From NCBI GenBank assembly GCA_964371655.1, contig CAYJOD010000095.1, positions 1 through 24,368 of the forward strand: DNA of 24,368 nt. The letters are read 5' to 3'. Positions 15,339-22,126 of this stretch are shown here, in pieces. How positions within the stretch are numbered: position 1 is the stretch's first letter; every line of letters starts with the position of its first letter. Position numbers and translations under genes: made by a program. Origin of the DNA: CAZGSN01 sp964371655 (lineage in GTDB: Bacteria; Desulfobacterota; Binatia; HRBIN30). The notes below the pieces were generated by a model. That model was not told the origin of the DNA. It saw only the letters and a list, made by a program, of their open reading frames with translations, and made no database searches.

Positions 15339-16052
15339 ATGAGCCGACAGCAGCAAGCCCGCCTCGTGTTCTATGCCGGTCCGCTGGCGCTGATTGGGAT
15401 CGTCTTCGTCGTCACCGTTCTCTTCTCGTTTATCCTCACCCCGATGCTGCTGGCGCTGCCGCTGCTGCTCACCTACTACGGGGTGATCTGGGGTTTCGTG
15501 ACGACCTATCAGGCGCGGCTGGCCGCCGACGATCCGTTGCTGAAGACATCGGAGCTGCGCCCGAGCTTTCGCCGGCTATCGCTGTGGATGCTGCTGTGGA
15601 CGGTAGCCTACCCGCTGGTGACCGGCCTGCCCTCCTTCCGATCGATGGCGCCGTGTCTGTCTTGGAGTTGGCTTTTCGTCGGTGTTGTCTTCAGCCTCAT
15701 CAACGGCCCCTCGGAAGAGATCTTCTGGCGCCTCTTCCTCGAGCGTGCGGGGAAAGACGGACACGTGGGCCGGAAGGTTCGCCTCTGGTACTCGTCAGCC
15801 GTCTTCGGAAGCTGGCACTTCATCTTCATCGTGTTTCTGCTGCCGCCCGAGGTGCGAACCTCGGCACTCATTGCGACCATCGGCTCCACGTTCGTTGCCG
15901 GCGTGCTGTGGATGCTCGTCTATCAGAAGTCGGGGAACATGTTCCCGAACATCTTCGCGCACACGGCAACCAATATCTTGGTCGTGTGGCCCGCAGCGGC
16001 GAACATGATCCTCGCCCTGCCCTGCGCACGCCACTCACCGCTGGCATTCTAG
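15339..16052 (+). CDS. CPBP-family intramembrane protease
   Basis: This 237-residue multi-spanning protein has about six to seven hydrophobic segments. The three CPBP/Abi (CAAX protease-like) motifs are present: EEIFWR (E126, E127, R131), a second-motif histidine in FGSWHF (H160), and FPNIFAHTATN (H208, N212). Members are membrane-embedded glutamate proteases such as Rce1, or of unknown role in bacteria, some linked to bacteriocin immunity. AGGAG about nine bases before the ATG supports the start. A longer open frame at 15266-16123 in another phase is a shadow. Confidence 0.88.
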   Translation: MSRQQQARLVFYAGPLALIGIVFVVTVLFSFILTPMLLALPLLLTYYGVIWGFVTTYQARLAADDPLLKTSELRPSFRRLSLWMLLWTVAYPLVTGLPSFRSMAPCLSWSWLFVGVVFSLINGPSEEIFWRLFLERAGKDGHVGRKVRLWYSSAVFGSWHFIFIVFLLPPEVRTSALIATIGSTFVAGVLWMLVYQKSGNMFPNIFAHTATNILVVWPAAANMILALPCARHSPLAF

Positions 16053-16157
16053 AGGCAAGAGTCAACAGTCGGCAGTCGGCGCGGACCATTGGGTTGCCGC
16101 AAACGCGCACGAGAACACCGTGACGATCCCCGATTGCTTGGAATCTGGGCGAGAGAT

Positions 16158-16670
16158 ATGCGGGACAAACGGCTGTTTCATCTCATGAGTGACGACTGGA
16201 TTGCAGAGCTCGTCCGCGACTTCCAGGACACCATCACGCGCGGCACATTCGCGGGCATCGCTCAGTTGCCCGAGCCGCAGCGCGACGGTGTGTGGGCGTG
16301 TCAGGCCAACGCTTGCGTCGACGAGTTCGTGAAACTCTACGATCTGCCCGCATCGCTTGATTTCGACGGCTTCCTGGCGCGCATGACCATCGGCGGTCCG
16401 AGCAAGATCAATGTCCGCCGCGACGGCGATACAATCGTGTGGGAGGAGTTGCACGAAGGGCAATGCATGTGCCCGCTGGTGCGACGCGAGGTCATCCCCT
16501 TGCAGGCGATGCTGTGTGGCTGTGCGGTGCACTGGCTGCGTATGCTGATCGAGCGCTTCGCACACCGGCCCTGCCGCGTCGAGCTCTTGGACTCGGTGGC
16601 ACGCGGCAGCACGAACTGCGTGTTCTCCGTGACCCTCGGAGCACAGCCGGGAGGAGGTCAGGGCATCTGA
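16158..16670 (+). CDS. Uncharacterised cysteine-rich protein with two CxC motifs
   Basis: This protein has about 170 residues and I do not recognise it with certainty. Eight cysteines occur: C48, C53, C103, C105, C120, C122, C139 and C154. They include two CxC pairs set in GQCMCPLV and LCGCAVHWL. A C-terminal LLDSVARGSTNCVFSVTL block suggests the closing strand of a ligand-binding fold like those of V4R or DUF6144-type proteins. The spacing suggests metal or cluster binding. The ATG at 16158 is preferred over a TTG at 16089, since GAGAG precedes it; ATG at 16185 is also possible. Confidence 0.68.
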   Translation: MRDKRLFHLMSDDWIAELVRDFQDTITRGTFAGIAQLPEPQRDGVWACQANACVDEFVKLYDLPASLDFDGFLARMTIGGPSKINVRRDGDTIVWEELHEGQCMCPLVRREVIPLQAMLCGCAVHWLRMLIERFAHRPCRVELLDSVARGSTNCVFSVTLGAQPGGGQGI

Positions 16671-16832
16671 TCTGGAAAATCGAATGCCGTCGGTGCACGC
16701 CTGGGCAAGGATGGAGCCAATTCTCCAGATCCGTTCCCCTGACTCGTCATCCCGCAACTCACAGAACGGCTGCCGGTCACCCGCGGCGCGGCCGGCGCGC
16801 GCCACTCTTGCGCACCCGAGTCGAGCGCCCAG

Positions 16833-17026
16833 TTATTGAGCGTTGCATAAGCAATAGAAACCCGAACGCGGAACGGACGACGAGGACCAACCACAGAGGC
16901 ACAGAGGACACCGAGAAAGAACCCGGAGAAATGGGGGTCAACAACTGTGCTTGAACACCCAGCCGCTTCTCTGTGGCCTCTGTGTCTCTGTGGTTCATTT
17001 TCTACTTCTTTTGCAATAGTCAGTAG
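16833..17026. repeat. MITE-like inverted-repeat element (family D, copy 2)
   Basis: This copy matches the element at 8794-8987 from end to end, with small substitutions: CGTTGCATAAGCAATAGAAA on the left and TTTCTACTTCTTTTGCAAT on the right, with the same ACCACAGAGGCACAGAG internal arm. Its right end contains the TGA of the minus-strand acetyltransferase gene (17020-17022). The stretch 16671-16832 holds nothing recognisable. Confidence 0.88.
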
Positions 17027-17559
17027 GCAGCCGCACTCCGATTCACACTGTTGAACGAGAAAACGTGCCACGCATGCGGACTCCCGGGGCGCGTCGTCTC
17101 GGCGAACGCGCCGCTCGTGTACTCGGAGATGACGCTCGCCCAGAAGGGACGACCGCTGCGGTTTCCTTCGGACACGCGCACGATCCAGCTACCGGCAAGA
17201 CGCTTCCAGAGAAGGAAGGCTGCCCGGCGACCCACCCCGGAGCGACGGTACCGACGAACGACGAAGAACTCGGCGACATCGAAGGCGTCGGGATCATCGG
17301 ACGCTGGCGAACCGCGGGTGACCAGCGCGAAGCCGACCACCCGAGTACCGAAGCGAATGAGGAAGGGGAACCGGCGCTCGGGCTCCGACCAATAGAGCGG
17401 AAGCCTCTCGTAGCCGAAACGCCCATCGGCTCCCAACTCCACAGGGAAGGTCTCACTGAGATCGTGAACGTACAACTCCAAGAGGTTCGATAGCAGTGCG
17501 GCATCACCCGGCGTTGCCGCCTCAAGAGAGACTTCCTGCGAGTCGACCATCTCAGCCAT
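17020..17559 (-). CDS. GNAT-family N-acetyltransferase
   Basis: This 179-residue protein has a GNAT fold. Beta strand 4 (DVAEFFVVRRYRR, about 94-106) leads into the acetyl-CoA pyrophosphate loop RRSGVGRRAA (105-114). Later WIVRVSEGNRSGRPFW matches the region that often carries the catalytic or cofactor-side residues. It would move an acetyl group from acetyl-CoA to an amine or small-molecule acceptor, identity unknown. The stop codon lies inside the family D element and the last residues SAAAY sit at its border. The start at 17559 is likely; ATG at 17550 is an alternative. Confidence 0.87.
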   Translation of the reverse strand: MAEMVDSQEVSLEAATPGDAALLSNLLELYVHDLSETFPVELGADGRFGYERLPLYWSEPERRFPFLIRFGTRVVGFALVTRGSPASDDPDAFDVAEFFVVRRYRRSGVGRRAAFLLWKRLAGSWIVRVSEGNRSGRPFWASVISEYTSGAFAETTRPGSPHAWHVFSFNSVNRSAAAY

Positions 17560-17657
17560 CTCGTTTCTCTAACGGCCTGGCTCAGGCGCGGCGGCGCCAG
17601 CGGAATGGCCGACTCGCCGCCGCCGCCTGCAGCCAGTTGTTCGGCACACCTTCCCCT

Positions 17658-18248
17658 TCACTGCTTGCCTGCAGGTACAAGAATGACGACGTTATCGATC
17701 TCGACTTCACGCCAATCAGCCCGCTGGATGGTCGCGATGAACTGGCGGTACAACTCGGCTGGTTGGGCCTGCGTCACGGAGAATGAGACTTTGGGTAGGT
17801 CTCGCTCGGGGCTAACCACAATCTGTTTTCCGGTCATGCCGCCGATGCTGTGCGCGACCATCGATAGGTCGATCCCTCCAAAGTCCACGGACAACAGAGT
17901 CTCGGGGGTTGGATGTGGCGCTTCGCCTGGGACTACCGCAGTGATGCTTCCCACCTCTCGGACGTGATGTCCGAGTTCGCGCATTCGTGAGACAAACCGT
18001 TGGTAGAGCTGCTCCGGCGTTGCGGGCTCATCCGAGGAAAGAGAAATCTCTGTCGGCCACAACTCGTAGGCAACCGCTATCTTACGTCCCGTCTTTGTCC
18101 CTATTTCGATTGCGGCAATCTCGACGGTGCGGTCGACAAAGTATTGATCACGTCGGGCTAGGAGCGATGGCGTCTCTGACGTTGCGAGACGCGGAAACGA
18201 CAAAAGCCACACTGGAAACGCCAAGATTAGCGTGAGTCGCGATACCAT
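17658..18248 (-). CDS. Exported protein with two tandem secretin N-domain-like repeats
   Basis: This 196-residue protein has a signal peptide (about 1-24, cleavage near LATS). Two repeats follow, 41-108 and 124-194. Each has a helix-strand start (IAAIEIGTKTGRKIAV; SMVAHSIGGMTGKQIVV), a middle strand, an LYQRF/LYRQF helix and a closing strand ending in VVP or LVP. This is the pattern of STN/N0-type domains at the N-terminus of type II secretion and type IV pilus secretins. No outer-membrane secretin domain follows, so it should be a soluble periplasmic protein. AAGGGTGAAAG supports the ATG at 18248. Function unknown. Confidence 0.8.
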   Translation of the reverse strand: MVSRLTLILAFPVWLLSFPRLATSETPSLLARRDQYFVDRTVEIAAIEIGTKTGRKIAVAYELWPTEISLSSDEPATPEQLYQRFVSRMRELGHHVREVGSITAVVPGEAPHPTPETLLSVDFGGIDLSMVAHSIGGMTGKQIVVSPERDLPKVSFSVTQAQPAELYRQFIATIQRADWREVEIDNVVILVPAGKQ

Positions 18249-18381
18249 AACTTTCACCCTTGGAGCGCCGAACTTTGAATTAGCCCGATCGACGGAACCG
18301 ACAGCGTGCGCCAACCCGGGCGGGTCAACACACCCCCGTGCATGCGCGCTCATACACCGGAGTCTGCCAAGCGTTCAAGGA

Positions 18382-18551
18382 GTTAGCGTGGCTTTCTCAC
18401 CGCAGAGACGCCGAGACGCAGAGAAAGCCCTGGGTGATTGAAAGGGCTCATGACTTTGGCCGGATCGATTCGGTGCCCGCTGGTGTTCGGCGGATGCGCA
18501 ACCATTCCTAGAATATCTTCCTCTCCGCGCCTCCGCGTCTCTGCGGTGAAG
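18382..18551. repeat. Inverted-repeat element (family E, copy 1, reverse orientation)
   Basis: The terminal motif GTTAGCGTGGCTTTCTCACC is at 18382-18401. The arm CGCAGAGACGCCGAGACGCAG is mirrored by CCTCCGCGTCTCTGCGG at 18530-18546. The reverse complement of 18391-18551 aligns over its full length with 20303-20465, including the non-repeated centre (for instance ATCCGGCCAAA). It begins 16 bases beyond the stop of the dehydratase gene. Confidence 0.87.
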
Positions 18552-18567
18552 AACCCGGGCGGCAGCC

Positions 18568-20259
18568 TCAGACCAGGAAATCGAGGTCGGCACCCAGATG
18601 CGCCTGGAGCACGTGCTCGGCGTAAAGTCGGCGCCAGCCGCGTTCGGGAAGCGGTGCCCGTACGAAGTTGGTGCGGCGGCGCTGGAGCTCCAAGTCGTCC
18701 ACGCACAAATCGATACGGCGGGCTCCGACATCGAGCTCGATCATGTCGCCGTTTTGCACCAGGGCCAACGGGCCACCGACGGCGGCCTCTGGAGAGCAGT
18801 GCAAGACGACGGTTCCGTAGGCCGTACCGCTCATACGTGCATCCGAGACCCGCACCATATCGCGCACCCCGGCTGTTGCGAGGTGACGCGGGATCGGCAG
18901 GGATCCCGCCTCCGGCATTCCTGCACCGACCGGACCGGCATTACGCAAGACGAGCACGTGCTGCGGGGTGATGCCGAGTCCCGGATCATCGAGTCGTTCC
19001 GCTGCGTCTTCCGGCGACTCGAATACCACTGCCGGTCCGCGATGCTGCAGCAGCTCTTTCGATGCCGCCGCGCACTTGATGACCGCACCGTCCGGCGCCA
19101 GCGATCCGCGCAGCACGGCGAGCGCACCGCGTGCGCCCAATGGTTTGTCGATGGTACGAATCGTCTTCTGCCAATCCGCGGGAGGCGCAATGCTTGCCAG
19201 CTGATCGCGTAGCATGACTCCGCTGACACCGAGGGTCGAGTCATCGAGAAGCGGCGCCAAAGCCTTGAGCAAGACCGGTACGCCGCCGGCACGATGGAAG
19301 TCTTCGAGGTAACCCTCGCCTGCCGGCTTGCAGTCGACCAGCAGCGGCACCCGCTGCGAGATAGTGTGGAAGTCGTCGAGACTGAGACTCACACCGGTAC
19401 GCCGCGCCAATGCCAGAAGATGCACGATGGCGTTGGTGGATCCACCCAGGGCAGCGAGCACGGTGAGCGCGTTGTCGAAGGCCGCGCGCGTGAGAACATC
19501 GCGTGGACGTCGCGGATGGAGTGCCAAGCTGACGGCCTGGCGACCGGCGGCGACGGCATGTCGCAGCCGGTCACCCGATCCCGACGGTGCGGTGGCTCCA
19601 CCTGGCAGCATCAGGCCGAGCGCCTCGGTGATGCAGGCCATGGTCGATGCGGTACCCATCACCATGCAGGTTCCAGCGGTCGGACAAAGCGCCTGCTCGA
19701 CCTCGTCGATCTCCGTCGTGCCGAGCTCACCGCGGCGATGCCTCGCCCAGTAGCTTCGACAGTCGGTGCAGGCCCCGAGCCGCTGGCCGCGCCAGCTACC
19801 AGTCATCATCGGGCCGGTGACAACGGAGATCGCCGGCAGGTTCGCCGATGCCGCGGCCAGGAGCTGAGCGGGAACCGTCTTGTCGCAGCCACCCAAAAGC
19901 ACCACCGCGTCCATGGGCTGGGCGCGGATCATTTCTTCGGTCTCCATGGCGAGCAGGTTACGATACAGCATCGAGGTCGGGTTGAGGAGAATCTCGGCCA
20001 GCGAGGTCGTCGGAAACAACAACGGCAGCCCACCGGCCTCGAGCACCCCGCGCTTCACCGCCTGCGCCAGCTCCGGCATATGGCGGTGGCAGGTCGTGTA
20101 GTCGGACGAGGTGTCGGCGATGCCGACCACAGGCCGATCGAGATCGGCACGATCGAACCCTGCCGATGCCAGGAAGGCGCGCCGTAGGTAGCGGCTGAAT
20201 CCGGCGTCGCCGTAACTCGTCAGGTTGCGATCCACCCCGCGTGTCGGCTGCTTACTCAT
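18568..20259 (-). CDS. IlvD/Edd-family dehydratase (dihydroxy-acid or sugar-acid)
   Basis: This 563-residue Fe-S dehydratase has the three cysteines expected to bind the cluster, C57 (TTCHRHM), C125 (GGCDKTVPA) and C198 (PTAGTCMVMGTAS). They match the spacing reported for L-arabinonate dehydratase, with a lysine in CDK beside C125 that is carbamylated in that family. The catalytic Ser lies in ARMSGTAYG. The family removes water from 2,3-dihydroxy acids or aldonates to give 2-keto-3-deoxy acids. The absence of other isoleucine/valine genes and the aldehyde dehydrogenase next door favour sugar-acid catabolism (inference). ATG at 20259 with GGAAGAG upstream is preferred to GTG at 20277. Confidence 0.93.
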   Translation of the reverse strand: MSKQPTRGVDRNLTSYGDAGFSRYLRRAFLASAGFDRADLDRPVVGIADTSSDYTTCHRHMPELAQAVKRGVLEAGGLPLLFPTTSLAEILLNPTSMLYRNLLAMETEEMIRAQPMDAVVLLGGCDKTVPAQLLAAASANLPAISVVTGPMMTGSWRGQRLGACTDCRSYWARHRRGELGTTEIDEVEQALCPTAGTCMVMGTASTMACITEALGLMLPGGATAPSGSGDRLRHAVAAGRQAVSLALHPRRPRDVLTRAAFDNALTVLAALGGSTNAIVHLLALARRTGVSLSLDDFHTISQRVPLLVDCKPAGEGYLEDFHRAGGVPVLLKALAPLLDDSTLGVSGVMLRDQLASIAPPADWQKTIRTIDKPLGARGALAVLRGSLAPDGAVIKCAAASKELLQHRGPAVVFESPEDAAERLDDPGLGITPQHVLVLRNAGPVGAGMPEAGSLPIPRHLATAGVRDMVRVSDARMSGTAYGTVVLHCSPEAAVGGPLALVQNGDMIELDVGARRIDLCVDDLELQRRRTNFVRAPLPERGWRRLYAEHVLQAHLGADLDFLV

Positions 20260-20278
20260 GCTCTTCCACCCCGGCACA

Positions 20279-20471
20279 CTTAGCCCGCATTTCTCACCAA
20301 GACTTCACCGCAGAGACGCAGAGGCGCGGAGAAGAGCATGTTCTGAGAATAATTGCACATCTGCCGAAACAGCAGAGTGCACGGAATCCATCCGGCCAAA
20401 ATCATGATTTCTTCCAACCATCCAAGGCGTTCTCTGCGTCTCGGCGTCTCTGCGGTGAGAAAGCCAGGGTA
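20279..20471. repeat. Inverted-repeat element (family E, copy 2)
   Basis: The left terminus CTTAGCCCGCATTTCTCACC is at 20279-20298, and the right terminus read inward is GCTACCCTGGCTTTCTCACC. The arms are CACCGCAGAGACGCAGAGG and TCTCGGCGTCTCTGCGGTG. The element takes up essentially the whole spacer between the dehydratase start and the aldehyde dehydrogenase stop. Confidence 0.88.
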
Positions 20472-20479
20472 GCGCCCCC

Positions 20480-21931
20480 TCACAGTGCCACGTTGACGTA
20501 CTTCGTCACCGTGTAGGCCTCGATCCCTTCGCTACCACCTTCACGTCCAAAGCCCGACTTCTTGATCCCGCCAAACGGAATCTCGGCGGTGGCGATCACC
20601 AGGTGGTTCACACCCACCATGCCGACCTCGAGGGCTTCGGCGGCGCGGAACATGGTGCTGGTGTCGCGCGTGAAGACGTAGCCGGCCAACCCGTAGTCGC
20701 TGGCATTGGCTTGTTGGATCGCATCATCGAAGCTCGCGAAGGTCGCGATCGGTGCAAGCGGACAGAACGGCTCTTCGCGCATGATCCGCATCGACGCATC
20801 CACCCGGCTGAGAACGGTTGGTGTAAAGAAGAACCCCCTTCGCAGATGACTCGGCCGGTGGCCGCCGCAGCGCACTTCGGCGCCGCGGTCACGTGCGTCC
20901 TGAACCAGCTCCTCGGTCGCTGCCAGACGGCGACGATTCGACAGCGGACCGACGTCGGTCTGCGGGTCGCGTCCATCGCCGACGCGCAACGACTCGGTCA
21001 CAGCGACGAAGCGTTGGGTAAAGCGCTCGGCGATCGACTCGTGTACGAAAAATCGGCTGGCGGCAATGCACACCTGGCCGTTGTTGCGGAACTTGCCGCG
21101 CGCCGAGACTTCGGCAGCCGCCTCGACATCAGCATCGGCAAACACCAGCACCGGCGAGTGGCCGCCGAGCTCCATCGATACCGACTTGATCCCATCGGCG
21201 CACAGCTTGAGTATCTCGCGTCCCACCGGCACCGAGCCGGTGAGACTCACCTTGCGGATCACCTCCGACTGAATCAGATGTCGACTGATCTGCGCCGGGT
21301 CGCCGGTGACCATGTTGACCACTCCCGGCGGCACGCCGGCATCGATGCATGCCTGCGCCACACACAAGGCGGCGCGCGGCGCTTCTTCGGCGGGCTTGAC
21401 GATGATCGAACAACCGGCAGCGAGTGCGGGAGCGATCTTGCGCGACGGCAACAGGACCGGAAAATTCCACGGACTGAAGGCCGCCACCGGGCCCACGGGT
21501 TGATGCAACACCAGCAGCCGATTCTGCGTCGAATGTCCATCGACGACGCGGCCGTAGATGCGGCGGGCTTCATCGGCGTACCAGTCGAATTGGTCGGCTG
21601 CGGCAAGTATCTCGCCCTTCGCTTCGGCGAGCGGCTTCCCTTGCTCCTCGGTGAGCACCGCGGCAATCGACTCGGCTCGCTCACGGATCAGCCAGGCAAT
21701 GCGCCGGATGGTCGCGCTCCGCGTCCACGCGTCGATCTGCCGCCAGCTGTGCCAGGCGCGCTGGCTCGAGGCCAGGGCGCAATCAAGATCCGCGGCGGTT
21801 GCGATGGGAATCGAGTCGATGACTTGCTCGGTGGCGGGGTCGACGACATCGGTCCGCCGTCCATCCGCCGATGGCGTCCATGCGCCGTCGATGAGCAACT
21901 GATTGGGAGCCCCTGTCACGTTAGCCCGCAT
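20480..21931 (-). CDS. NAD(P)-dependent aldehyde dehydrogenase, succinate/ketoglutarate-semialdehyde type
   Basis: This 483-residue protein has the complete ALDH catalytic set: N156 in PWNFP, K179 in VKPAEEAP, E254 in MELGGHSP and C288 in NNGQVC. The KPAEEAP segment is typical of the succinate-semialdehyde and 2-ketoglutarate-semialdehyde dehydrogenase clade. It would oxidise an aldehyde end product of sugar-acid breakdown to a TCA-cycle acid (inference from context). The only ATG, at 21931, lies within the end of a repeat element, with GGTGAG in the repeat as the apparent ribosome site. A GTG four codons later (21919) falls at the element border and is an alternative. Confidence 0.94.
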   Translation of the reverse strand: MRANVTGAPNQLLIDGAWTPSADGRRTDVVDPATEQVIDSIPIATAADLDCALASSQRAWHSWRQIDAWTRSATIRRIAWLIRERAESIAAVLTEEQGKPLAEAKGEILAAADQFDWYADEARRIYGRVVDGHSTQNRLLVLHQPVGPVAAFSPWNFPVLLPSRKIAPALAAGCSIIVKPAEEAPRAALCVAQACIDAGVPPGVVNMVTGDPAQISRHLIQSEVIRKVSLTGSVPVGREILKLCADGIKSVSMELGGHSPVLVFADADVEAAAEVSARGKFRNNGQVCIAASRFFVHESIAERFTQRFVAVTESLRVGDGRDPQTDVGPLSNRRRLAATEELVQDARDRGAEVRCGGHRPSHLRRGFFFTPTVLSRVDASMRIMREEPFCPLAPIATFASFDDAIQQANASDYGLAGYVFTRDTSTMFRAAEALEVGMVGVNHLVIATAEIPFGGIKKSGFGREGGSEGIEAYTVTKYVNVAL

Positions 21932-22126
21932 TTCTCACCAAGTTCACCACGGAGGCACGGAGGACACAGAGAAGATCATGATCTGAAGATGGAGAAGACA
22001 TCATCTTCCCTAGGACACGTTGCGCGAGCATGACAACTTGGACTCCACGACCTTCCCTTGAGCCAACAAGTATTTCTGACTTTCTCGGTGCTCTCCGTGC
22101 CTCTGTGGTGAGAATCCCACGTTAGA
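21920..22126. repeat. Inverted-repeat element (family E, copy 3, diverged)
   Basis: The termini are GTTAGCCCGCATTTCTCACC at 21920-21939 and, read inward, TCTAACGTGGGATTCTCACC at 22107-22126. The internal arms are CACCACGGAGGCACGGAGG and CTCTCCGTGCCTCTGTGGTG. The element fills the gap between the thiamine-diphosphate enzyme and the aldehyde dehydrogenase. It contains the stop codon of the former and the apparent start codon of the latter. Confidence 0.85.

Noticed and set aside
15266..16123. A longer plus-strand frame covering the CPBP protease gene
   Set aside because: The shorter frame at 15339-16052 has all three CPBP motifs and a ribosome site; the longer one has only low-complexity residues.
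8794..17026. Regularly recurring repeats as a possible CRISPR array
   Set aside because: Copies are far apart, palindromic and gene-flanking, without spacer-repeat periodicity or cas genes.
18382..20471. Dehydratase gene flanked by inversely oriented family E copies, as in a composite transposon
   Set aside because: There is no transposase, a third copy lies past the next gene, and each copy has its own terminal repeats, so independent insertions explain the layout better.
20603..22033. A 476-codon open frame on the plus strand opposite the aldehyde dehydrogenase
   Set aside because: It is a high-GC shadow of a clearly conserved ALDH on the other strand, is His/Arg-rich and matches no family.
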